A stretch of DNA of 17,295 bases from CALJFL01 sp039964455 (lineage in GTDB: Bacteria > Pseudomonadota > Gammaproteobacteria > Pseudomonadales > Halieaceae), in the NCBI GenBank assembly GCA_039964455.1, contig JBDVXK010000017.1:1-17295 (forward strand), in the 5' to 3' direction. Of the stretch, positions 1 to 11,600 are shown piece by piece. A model generated the notes under the pieces. The model ran no database searches, had not been told where the DNA came from, and was given only the letters and a program-made list of their open reading frames with translations. The translations under genes were made by a program, and so were the position numbers. How positions within the stretch are numbered: position 1 is the first letter of the stretch; each line of letters opens with the position of its first letter.

Positions 1-142
1 CAAACGCTACCGCTTCGCCGCCCCAAACTTCTGCACAAACGCGTGTCAGTGCCGCCGTCAGGGTCGTCTTACCGTGGTCAACGTGTCCAATCGTACCCAC
101 ATTCACGTGGGGCTTCGTACGTTCAAATGTTTCCTTCGCCAC
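1..142 (-). CDS. tuf: Elongation factor Tu, N-terminal 47 codons (partial, runs off the left edge)
   Basis: EF-Tu is the GTPase that carries aminoacyl-tRNA to the ribosomal A site. Only the start is in the window. It opens MAKETFERTKPHVNVGTIG and continues with the P-loop GHVDHGKT at residues 19-26, the signature of EF-Tu. The start codon is GTG at 142-140, preceded by an AGAGGTG ribosome-binding site about 8 nt away; no ATG lies closer. It follows fusA by 33 nt, so it is the last str-operon gene seen here (the tufA position). A second tuf gene lies at the other end of the window. Identity is certain; the rest of the gene is not visible. Confidence 0.95.
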   Translation of the reverse strand, partial: MAKETFERTKPHVNVGTIGHVDHGKTTLTAALTRVCAEVWGGEAVAF

Positions 143-175
143 TTTACTTCACCTCTGTGAGATAACTAAAAAAAA

Positions 176-2287
176 TTAACCGGTATGGTTCTTCGAAATT
201 ATCTGGTCTGCAACCGCCTTAGGCGCTTCAGCATACTTGCTGAATTCCATCGTATACGTTGCACGACCCTGTGTTGCCGAACGCAGGTCGGTAGCATAGC
301 CAAACATCTCGGCCAGCGGCACCTCTGCGTTTACCACTTTGCCTGATGGGTTTTCATCCATGCCGCCTATCAAGCCACGACGACGATTGAGGTCACCTAC
401 CACGTCGCCCATATTGGCTTCGGGTGTTACAACCTCAACTTGCATGATGGGCTCAAGCAATACGGCACCGCCTTCCTGCGACAACTTTTTTGTCGCCATG
501 GAGGCCGCTATCTTGAACGCCATTTCGTTGGAGTCCACGTCATGGAACGAGCCATCATATAACGTGGCTTTGAGGCCTAGAAGCGGATAACCGGCCAGCA
601 CCCCGTTTTTCATTTGCTCTTCAATGCCTTTCTGCACCGCGGGGATATATTCGCGCGGCACATTACCGCCAACAACCTCATTGACGAACTCCAGACCTTC
701 CGCATCACTGTCTTCAGCGGGCTCATACTTGATCCAGACATGGCCATACTGACCACGGCCACCAGACTGGCGTACAAACTTACCTTCTATCTCAGAAACA
801 TTCCGAATCGCTTCGCGGTAGGCCACCTGCGGCTTACCTATGTTTGCCTCAACACTGAATTCGCGGCGCATCCTGTCGACCAGGATATCCAGGTGTAATT
901 CACCCATACCGGAAATAATGGTCTGGCCGGTTTCTTCATCGGTCTTGACGCGGAATGAGGGATCCTCCTGGGCAAGCTTACCCAGCGCGACGCCCATTTT
1001 TTCCTGGTCAGGCTTGGAGCGGGGCTCAACAGCAACCGAAATCACTGGCTCGGGAAACTCCATACGCTCAAGCACAATAGGCTGGTCGATATCGCACAAG
1101 GTATCGCCAGTTGTAACATCCTTGAGACCAACCGCCGCCGCAATGTCACCGGCCAGCACTTCCTTGATCTCTTCTCGGCTATTTGAGTGCATCTGCACCA
1201 TGCGGCCAACGCGCTCTTTCTTTTCTTTTACTGAATTGAAAACGGCTGTACCGCTTTCCAGCTTGCCGGAGTACACACGAAAGAAGGTCAGCGTACCCAC
1301 GAAAGGATCCGTGGCGATCTTGAATGCCAGCGCTGCGAAGGGCGCATTATCATCAGCGCTACGCGAATCGGGAGTGGCGTTGGCGTCAAGCAGTGTGCCC
1401 TCGATCGCCTTAACTTCGGTGGGAGACGGCATGTACTCAATCACCGCATCCAGCATTGCCTGAACACCCTTGTTCTTGAACGCAGATCCGCCCAGTACGG
1501 GAATGATTTCATTCGCCAGGGTGCGGGCACGAATGCCGGCTTTGATCTCTTCTTCGGTCAGTTCGTTACCGTCGAGATACTTTTCCATGTACTCGTCATT
1601 GGCTTCGGCCGCAGCCTCGATCATGAACTCGCGCATCGTGGCTACTTCATCAACCATATCGGCTGGCACGTCTGCGTATTCGAAACTCATTCCCTGGTCG
1701 TCTTCACTCCAGAGAATCGCCTTGTTCTTGATCAGGTCGACGACACCCTTGAAGCCTTCCTCGGCACCGATAGCCATCTGCAGCGGTACCGCGTTAGCAC
1801 CCAGCCTACTCTTGAGCTGCTCCACCACCATCATGAAATCTGCGCCGGCGCGGTCCATCTTGTTCACAAAGACCATGCGCGGCACTTCGTACTTATTGGC
1901 CTGGCGCCATACAGTTTCAGTCTGCGGCTGTACGCCGGATGAACCACACAGCACAACAACAGCGCCGTCCAGTACACGCAGGGAACGCTCTACTTCAATG
2001 GTAAAATCGACGTGCCCGGGGGTATCGATGATATTGATACGGTGGTCATCAAACTGGGCATCCATACCCTTCCAGAAGCAGGTGGTTGCAGCGGAGGTAA
2101 TGGTGATACCACGCTCCTGCTCCTGCTCCATCCAGTCCATCGTTGCGGCACCATCATGCACCTCGCCTATCTTGTGAGACAGGCCGGTATAGAAAAGTAC
2201 CCGCTCGGTAGTCGTAGTTTTACCGGCATCCACATGTGCGCAGATGCCGATATTACGATACCGGTCGATGGGCGTCTTACGTGCCAC
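176..2287 (-). CDS. fusA: Elongation factor G
   Basis: EF-G is the cytoplasmic GTPase that drives ribosomal translocation and, with RRF, ribosome recycling. The 703-aa protein has the usual length (E. coli 704). GTPase motifs are all present: AHVDAGKT at residues 17-24, RGITIT at 59-64, DTPGH at 88-92 and NKMD at 142-145. The later EF-G domains follow without a break to a TAA stop. The start is GTG (2287-2285), seven nt after a GGGGA ribosome-binding site; the following ARKTPIDRYRNIGI matches the EF-G N-terminus, so no other start is needed. It lies 34 nt after rpsG and 33 nt before tuf, in the conserved order rpsL-rpsG-fusA-tuf, and is probably cotranscribed from the promoter at 3417-3445. 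This is the canonical housekeeping EF-G, with nothing suggesting a divergent paralogue. Confidence 0.98.
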   Translation of the reverse strand: MARKTPIDRYRNIGICAHVDAGKTTTTERVLFYTGLSHKIGEVHDGAATMDWMEQEQERGITITSAATTCFWKGMDAQFDDHRINIIDTPGHVDFTIEVERSLRVLDGAVVVLCGSSGVQPQTETVWRQANKYEVPRMVFVNKMDRAGADFMMVVEQLKSRLGANAVPLQMAIGAEEGFKGVVDLIKNKAILWSEDDQGMSFEYADVPADMVDEVATMREFMIEAAAEANDEYMEKYLDGNELTEEEIKAGIRARTLANEIIPVLGGSAFKNKGVQAMLDAVIEYMPSPTEVKAIEGTLLDANATPDSRSADDNAPFAALAFKIATDPFVGTLTFFRVYSGKLESGTAVFNSVKEKKERVGRMVQMHSNSREEIKEVLAGDIAAAVGLKDVTTGDTLCDIDQPIVLERMEFPEPVISVAVEPRSKPDQEKMGVALGKLAQEDPSFRVKTDEETGQTIISGMGELHLDILVDRMRREFSVEANIGKPQVAYREAIRNVSEIEGKFVRQSGGRGQYGHVWIKYEPAEDSDAEGLEFVNEVVGGNVPREYIPAVQKGIEEQMKNGVLAGYPLLGLKATLYDGSFHDVDSNEMAFKIAASMATKKLSQEGGAVLLEPIMQVEVVTPEANMGDVVGDLNRRRGLIGGMDENPSGKVVNAEVPLAEMFGYATDLRSATQGRATYTMEFSKYAEAPKAVADQIISKNHTG

Positions 2288-2321
2288 AGTTAAATCCCCG
2301 TTAAAGTTGCAGGACGATCAA

Positions 2322-2792
2322 TTAGAAGCGGAAGTGCGAGAACGCCTTGTTCGCTTCAGCCATGCGGTGAACATCTTCACGCTTCTTCACGGCATTTCCC
2401 TTGCCCTGAGACGCATCGATGATCTCTCCAGCCAAACGCTGGCGCATAGACTTCTCGCCACGGTTACGGGAGTACTCCACCAACCAGCGCATGGACAGCG
2501 CGATACGGCGAGCGGGGCGTACTTCAACAGGCACCTGGTAGGTTGCACCACCCACACGGCGAGACTTAACCTCTACCATGGGTGCGATGTTTTCCAGTGC
2601 TTCATCGAAGGCTTCAATGGGGTCTTTGTTCAGGCGTTCCTGAACGATATCCAGTGCACCGTAAACAATAGTTTCAGCGACTGATTTCTTTCCACTCACC
2701 ATCACGTGGTTCATGAATTTTGCCAAAGTCGCGTTGCCAAATTTGGGATCTGGCAGGACTTCGCGCTTGGCGACTACTCTTCTTCTCGGCAT
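2322..2792 (-). CDS. rpsG: 30S ribosomal protein S7
   Basis: S7 is a primary 16S rRNA-binding protein that nucleates the 30S head. In E. coli it also represses translation of the str operon mRNA. The 156-aa product starts MPRRRVVAKREVLPDPKFGN and ends in KAFSHFRF; length and sequence are typical of bacterial S7. The start is ATG (2792-2790) with AAGGG 7 nt upstream. The gap to rpsL (103 nt) is long for this operon and folds into a hairpin that may be the S7 target. The gap to fusA is 34 nt. No oddities seen. Confidence 0.98.
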   Translation of the reverse strand: MPRRRVVAKREVLPDPKFGNATLAKFMNHVMVSGKKSVAETIVYGALDIVQERLNKDPIEAFDEALENIAPMVEVKSRRVGGATYQVPVEVRPARRIALSMRWLVEYSRNRGEKSMRQRLAGEIIDASQGKGNAVKKREDVHRMAEANKAFSHFRF

Positions 2793-2895
2793 GATATTGC
2801 CCTTCTCTCTTCAGGTTTCCCGAACACTACCTGCCACTTACGCGGGGGAGGCAGAGGTTCGGCCTTACTTATGTCGTTTTGCTCGGAAAGCTCGC
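2793..2895 (-). promoter_or_regulatory. Structured rpsL-rpsG gap, candidate S7 autoregulatory site
   Basis: In E. coli, S7 represses the str mRNA by binding the rpsL-rpsG intercistronic region. Here the 103-nt gap can form a nested hairpin on the transcribed (minus) strand. The outer stem pairs CCGAAC (2862-2857 as GCC-side arm) with GTTCGG (2825-2820). The inner stem pairs CTGCC (2854-2850) with GGCAG (2835-2831). The rpsG ribosome-binding site follows about 20 nt downstream. Location and fold fit the known mechanism; S7 binding itself is inferred and I did not align it to the E. coli site. Confidence 0.5.
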
Positions 2896-3267
2896 TTACT
2901 TAGGTCGCTTGGCACCGTACTTGGAGCGACCATTCTTACGGTCGGCTACTCCAGAGGTGTCGAGGCTGCCTCGTACAGTGTGATAACGCACACCAGGCAG
3001 ATCCTTCACACGACCGCCGCGAATCAGAACCACACTGTGTTCCTGCAGGTTGTGTCCTTCACCACCGATATACGAAGAAACTTCGTAACCGTTGGTCAGG
3101 CGCACACGGCAGACTTTACGCAGTGCAGAGTTCGGCTTCTTCGGCGTTGTAGTGTAAACACGCGTACAAACACCGCGGCGCTGCGGGCAGCTTTGCAGGG
3201 CAGGTACGTCGCTCTTTTCTACTTTGCGCTTCCTGGGCTTACGAACCAATTGGTTGATCGTTGCCAT
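2896..3267 (-). CDS. rpsL: 30S ribosomal protein S12
   Basis: S12 sits at the decoding centre and controls tRNA selection accuracy. The 123-aa protein begins MATINQLVRKPRKRK and contains TTTPKKPNSALRK and RGGRVKDLPGVRYH, the two conserved loops near the decoding site. The residues whose mutation causes streptomycin resistance are wild type: K43 and K88. D89, the residue methylthiolated by RimO in E. coli, is present. The ATG start (3267-3265) has GGAG about 10 nt upstream. It is the first gene of the str operon and is preceded by a strong promoter and a leader of roughly 140 nt. Confidence 0.98.
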   Translation of the reverse strand: MATINQLVRKPRKRKVEKSDVPALQSCPQRRGVCTRVYTTTPKKPNSALRKVCRVRLTNGYEVSSYIGGEGHNLQEHSVVLIRGGRVKDLPGVRYHTVRGSLDTSGVADRKNGRSKYGAKRPK

Positions 3268-3322
3268 TCAGTTAGAACTCCAAAATAAATCATGTATTTC
3301 ATGGCCTTAGCGCCACTACCCC

Positions 3323-3352
3323 CCGGGTTATCCGGACTTTGCCCGAAACCGG
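3323..3352 (-). other. Hairpin in the rpsL leader
   Basis: On the minus strand CCGGTT (3352-3347) can pair with AACCCGG (3329-3323) with one bulged C, and part of the enclosed sequence adds further pairs. It lies in the untranslated leader about 55 nt before the rpsL start. No T-run follows, so it is not a terminator. Its role is unknown; it may be chance in a GC-rich leader. Confidence 0.3.
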
Positions 3353-3416
3353 CCTGGTGACACCCATTCCAGTTTGGAAAAGACGCACGAAGCCACCCCC
3401 CGAAAGAGGAGGCGGC

Positions 3417-3445
3417 ATAATATAGATGCTGTGAAACGGAGTCAA
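3417..3445 (-). promoter_or_regulatory. Sigma70-type promoter of the str operon (rpsL-rpsG-fusA-tuf)
   Basis: On the minus strand TTGACT (3445-3440) and TATTAT (3422-3417) are separated by exactly 17 nt; each differs from consensus by one base or little more. Bases directly after the -10 are GCCGCC, a GC-rich discriminator typical of stringently controlled ribosomal promoters. Transcription would start near 3410, about 140 nt upstream of rpsL. The upstream gene ends at 3482 with its own hairpin, so the str genes need a promoter here. An alternative -10 (TATATT) gives a 15-nt spacer and is less good. Confidence 0.75.
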
Positions 3446-3474
3446 CCCGTGTATTCAGGGGCAATACACGGGTT
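3444..3474 (-). terminator. Perfect 12-bp dyad after the inserted gene, possible terminator or operator
   Basis: AACCCGTGTATT (3444-3455) and AATACACGGGTT (3463-3474) are exact inverted complements around a 7-nt loop. The dyad starts 8 nt past the TAG stop at 3482, where a terminator is expected. In that direction it is followed by GACTCC rather than a T-run, because its last two bases (TT) form the beginning of the TTGACT -35 box of the str promoter. It could be a weak terminator, an RNA 3'-end stabiliser, or a DNA operator for the str promoter. Confidence 0.45.
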
Positions 3475-3481
3475 GCAGAGG

Positions 3482-4243
3482 CTACTGGCGGTTACCTTTT
3501 CGCACCAGGTAGGCATCCCACACGGTGGGGTCGCCGCAGGAGACATTCCCCTGCATGATGCCCATCGCTTTCTGCCAGCCACCACCATTGACGTACATCT
3601 CATACGAGGCGCCAAAATCGGCATAGTTCTGGAAACCGCTAACGGCCCAGTAGTCGAAATCGTCGGTATTAGACCCCAGCATGGGGAAGAACATCCAGCT
3701 TGAGCCCTTGCCGCCCATCTCGGTCATGGCCGCGGAATTGGCTTTGTGCGCCTGCATGGCATCCTGGGCGTTTTTACCGTCGGCATAGCTGCACTGATTG
3801 AACATCACCACACCATTCTCCGGAGGTCCATTAGGCGCATTAATCTCTACCGATGCAGCCAACGCGTGGCCTCTGCAATCAAGAGCTGCCTCAAAGCCGG
3901 CCTGAATATCGCCGCCTTCAGCGAGATACGCACCAATGCCCTTGCCCATCTCGACGCCATTTTCCCAGGTACCCAGCCAGATAAGGTCTGGGGTCTCTGG
4001 ATCCGTGGCAAACTGGGGAACCATCATCCACGCCATATAGCCGACGTTGTCATCGCTGGCATCCGACCAGGCATTGAATTTATCCACTGCCTTTTCAATG
4101 TCCTTGCGATCCTTACCTTCCCTGATATTGCAATAAAACGCCTCTACCGGTGACGAGGCACCAGCCTCCTGGGCCTGTACCGTCTGAATCCCTGTTGATA
4201 CCGCCACCATACACATCAATACCGCTGTCAAAAATCTGTTCAT
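3482..4243 (-). CDS. Unrecognised exported protein with two related halves, inserted between rpoC and rpsL
   Basis: I do not recognise this family. From ATG at 4243 the product is 253 aa. Residues 1-24 (MNRFLTAVLMCMVAVSTG then IQTVQA) look like a Sec signal peptide cleaved after VQA-24, so the mature protein is probably periplasmic or secreted. The mature part holds two related units of about 110 aa. Shared landmarks are C38/C151, GK at 43-44/156-157, WMMVP 72-76/WMFFP 183-187, D86/D197, N95/N206, G100/G211, Y106/Y217, GG 110-111/221-222 and C123/C236. Each unit is bracketed by cysteines 85 residues apart, suggesting one disulfide per unit. Aromatic residues and Gly are abundant; no enzyme motif is evident. 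An AAGGA site lies 8 nt before 4243. An in-frame ATG at 4276 has GGAGG 5 nt upstream and would add 11 residues. The gene has its own promoter and is not part of the flanking operons. Confidence 0.85.
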   Translation of the reverse strand: MNRFLTAVLMCMVAVSTGIQTVQAQEAGASSPVEAFYCNIREGKDRKDIEKAVDKFNAWSDASDDNVGYMAWMMVPQFATDPETPDLIWLGTWENGVEMGKGIGAYLAEGGDIQAGFEAALDCRGHALAASVEINAPNGPPENGVVMFNQCSYADGKNAQDAMQAHKANSAAMTEMGGKGSSWMFFPMLGSNTDDFDYWAVSGFQNYADFGASYEMYVNGGGWQKAMGIMQGNVSCGDPTVWDAYLVRKGNRQ

Positions 4244-4267
4244 CGTTATCATCCTTTTGTTTAGTGG

Positions 4268-4293
4268 CCTGCACATGAATCCCTCCATGCAGG
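4268..4293 (-). promoter_or_regulatory. Leader hairpin presenting a ribosome-binding site and alternative start
   Basis: On the minus strand CCTGCA (4293-4288) pairs with TGCAGG (4273-4268). The 14-nt loop contains GGAGGG (4286-4281) and the in-frame ATG at 4276-4274. This is the strongest Shine-Dalgarno match upstream of the inserted gene. It may mark the real start (264 aa), or modulate translation from 4243. Both choices retain the hydrophobic signal segment. Confidence 0.35.
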
Positions 4294-4300
4294 TTTATTC

Positions 4301-4328
4301 AGGATAGACAAGAAACAAGATTGTTCAA
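4301..4328 (-). promoter_or_regulatory. Probable promoter of the inserted gene
   Basis: On the minus strand TTGAAC (4328-4323) and TATCCT (4306-4301) are separated by 16 nt. They lie between the rpoC terminator and the gene, in an AT-richer stretch than the surroundings. The start point would be near 4294, close to the ribosome-binding site. A promoter is required here because the terminator at 4347-4381 should stop readthrough from rpoC. The match is moderate. Confidence 0.5.
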
Positions 4329-4346
4329 ATTTTGACCAGTTACAAT

Positions 4347-4381
4347 AAAAAAGGGGCGTCGAGTTACCCCGACGCCCCTTT
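4347..4381 (-). terminator. Intrinsic terminator of the rpoBC transcription unit
   Basis: A 12-bp stem is formed by AAAGGGGCGTCG (4381-4370) and CGACGCCCCTTT (4361-4350) around an 8-nt loop. Its descending arm runs into a six-T run (4352-4347) on the minus strand. It begins 18 nt after the rpoC stop. This is a textbook Rho-independent terminator; the other orientation has only three Ts. Confidence 0.93.
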
Positions 4382-4398
4382 CGGGATGATAAGCCGAA

Positions 4399-8616
<4,218 letters not shown>

Positions 8617-8644
8617 GGCCTTTCCTCCACGAGGTTATTCTACC

Positions 8645-8674
8645 GGGCAGTGCAGCGGCCACGCCGCACTACCC
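8645..8674 (-). other. 13-bp hairpin in the rpoB-rpoC gap
   Basis: The minus-strand sequence from 8674 to 8645 folds end to end into a 13-bp stem (11 Watson-Crick and two G-T pairs) closed by the 4-nt loop TGGC. It begins 22 nt after the rpoB stop and ends about 28 nt before the rpoC start. No T-run follows on either strand, so it should not terminate transcription. An RNA processing or stabilising element, or a spacer that limits translational coupling, are possible roles. Confidence 0.55.
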
Positions 8675-8696
8675 CCACTGAGTCCAAATACGTTTG

Positions 8697-11600
8697 TTAT
8701 TCGCTTTCCAGCTCGATATCGATACCGAGAGAGCGAATTTCTTTCACCAATACGTTAAAGGACTCGGGCATGCCCGGTTCCATACGATGGTCCCCATCGA
8801 CAATGTTCTTGTACATCTTGGTTCGACCAGCCACGTCGTCCGACTTCACTGTCAGCATTTCCTGCAAGGTGTAAGCCGCACCGTAAGCTTCCAGTGCCCA
8901 GACCTCCATCTCACCGAAGCGCTGACCACCGAACTGCGCCTTACCACCCAGCGGCTGCTGGGTAACCAGGCTATAAGAGCCAGTTGAACGCGCGTGCATC
9001 TTGTCATCAACCAGGTGGTTGAGTTTCAACATGTACATGTAGCCGACAGTAACCGGACGATCAAAGGATTCACCGGTGCGTCCATCGAACAGCGTGAACT
9101 GGCCGCTCTCGGGCATATCGGCAAGTGCCAGCAGATCTTTGATCGACTGCTCAGCAGCACCATCAAATACTGGCGTCGCCATTGGCACACCACCTGACAG
9201 GTTACCGGCCAATTCGAGGACGTCGGCGTCACTCAGAGACTTGATGTCCTCTACGCGACCGGCACCGTTGTTGTAGATGCTCTCGAGGAACTTGCGGATC
9301 TCGGCAACTTTACGCTGCTCCTTGATCATGGCGTCGATCTTGTCACCCAAGCCCTTGGCAGCCATGCCCAGGTGAGTTTCAAGAATCTGTCCCACGTTCA
9401 TCCGCGAGGGAACACCCAGCGGGTTGAGCACAATATCGACCGGCTCGCCGTTGGCATCGTAAGGCATGTCTTCAACCGGCATGATGACCGAGATAACACC
9501 CTTGTTACCGTGACGTCCCGCCATCTTGTCACCCGGCTGGATGCGACGTTTGATCGCAAGGTAAACCTTGACGATCTTCAACACACCCGGCGCCAGGTCG
9601 TCACCGCTTTGCAGCTTGCGCTTCTTGTCTTCGAAACGATCTTCAAGCAGTTTGTTTTGCTCTTCCAGCTGACGCTGCGCCGACGTCAGAGACGAGTTGA
9701 TCTCAGAGTCAGACAGCTTGAGCTTGAACCACTGCTCACGCTCGAGTTCAGCCAATACCTCTGCGGTAAGTACGGTGCCCTTGGACAGGCCGGCGCCGCT
9801 GACAGTCTTGTTGCCCTGCAGTTGGTTAGCGAGGCGTGCGAAGGTCGCTTCTTCAAAGATGCGATACTCTTCTTTCAAGTCCTTGCGGTACTCGTCAAGC
9901 TGGTGCTTCTCGATCTGCATCGCCCGAGCGTCTTTCTCAAGACCATCACGAGTAAATACCTGCACATCGATAACCGTACCCTTGGTGCTGGTGGGTACGC
10001 GCAGGGATGTGTCTTTCACATCCGATGCTTTCTCACCAAAAATGGCACGCAGAAGTTTTTCTTCCGGTGTCAGCTGGGTCTCACCCTTGGGCGTAACCTT
10101 GCCCACCAGGATGTCACCGGCATCAACCTCGGCACCGATGTAAACAATGCCTGATTCGTCCAGCTTACCCAGTGCTCCTTCGCCAACATTGGGGATGTCT
10201 GAGGAAATTTCCTCAGAACCCAGCTTGGTATCACGGGCAATACAGGTCAGCTCCTGAATGTGTATCGTGGTGAATCGATCTTCCTTCACGACACGCTCAG
10301 AGACGAGGATCGAATCCTCAAAGTTGTAACCGTTCCAGGGCATGAACGCGATGCGCATGTTCTGCCCCAGAGCCAGCTCACCCATGTCAATGGAAGGACC
10401 ATCGGCCAGGATATCGCCGCGCTGTACCGCATCGCCTTCACTTACGATCGGACGCTGGTTGATACAGGTGTTCTGGTTAGAACGGGTGTACTTGGTCAGG
10501 TTGTAGATATCGACTGGCGCTTCATCAGCACCCACGTCGCTATCGTTAACACGAACCACGATGCGGCTGGCATCGACTGAGTCGATAACACCGCTACGCT
10601 TGGACACAACACATACACCGGAGTCGGCAGCAACGTAACGCTCCATTCCGGTTCCAACCAACGGCTTGTCGCTCTGCAGTGTAGGCACGGCCTGACGCTG
10701 CATGTTTGAACCCATCAATGCACGGTTAGCATCATCATGCTCAAGGAAGGGGATCAGGGCTGCTGCCACTGACACCACCTGCTTGGGCGACACGTCCATG
10801 TAATCGACGCGCTCGGGCGGCATTACGGTGAACTCGTTCATGTGTCGTACGGCAATCAGGTCATCGACAAACATGTTTTTCTTGTTGATAGAGGCTGATG
10901 CCTGGGCAATGACGTGCTCTGCTTCGTTGATCGCCGACAGGAACTCAATGTCGTCGGTGACCTTGCCGTCCACTACCTTACGGTAGGGGCTTTCAAGGAA
11001 ACCGTAATCGTTGGTGCGCGCATACGTCGCCAAAGAGTTGATCAGTCCAATGTTTGGACCTTCAGGCGTCTCAATCGGGCAAACGCGGCCATAGTGCGTT
11101 GGGTGAACATCGCGCACTTCAAAGCCGGCACGCTCACGCGTCAGACCACCGGGGCCGAGCGCGGAAACACGACGCTTGTGCGTCACTTCCGACAAGGGGT
11201 TGTTCTGGTCCATAAACTGGGACAGCTGGCTTGAGCCAAAGAACTCTTTCACTGCAGCCGACACCGGCTTGGCATTGATCAGGTCCTGCGGCATGAGGCC
11301 TTCGCTCTCTGCCATCGACAGACGCTCTTTAACAGCGCGCTCTACCCGTACCAGACCTACGCGGAACTGGTTCTCAGCCATCTCGCCGACACTACGTACA
11401 CGACGGTTACCAAGGTGATCGATATCATCGACCATGCCCTTGCCGTTACGGATATCAACCAGTGTCTTGAGCACTTCCACGATATCTTCACGATCAAGTA
11501 TGCCACTGCCTACTGCGCTCTCGCGACCCAGACGACGGTTGAACTTCATGCGGCCAACGGCCGACAGGTCGTAACGATCAGCGGAGAAGAACAGGTTCTG

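Noticed and set aside
840..2177. Plus-strand open frames of 207 and 235 codons opposite fusA
   Set aside because: Serine-rich antisense translations of a conserved gene, with no start signals or operon context.
3000..3145. Streptomycin-resistance substitutions in S12
   Set aside because: K43 and K88 are present, as in sensitive strains.
3219..3464. Minus-strand frame of 81 codons spanning the rpsL leader and promoter
   Set aside because: It begins upstream of the likely transcription start, overlaps the promoter and the start of rpsL in another frame, and has no ribosome-binding site.
11127..11220. Rifampicin-resistance substitutions in RpoB
   Set aside because: D521, H531 and S536 and their neighbours are the wild-type residues.
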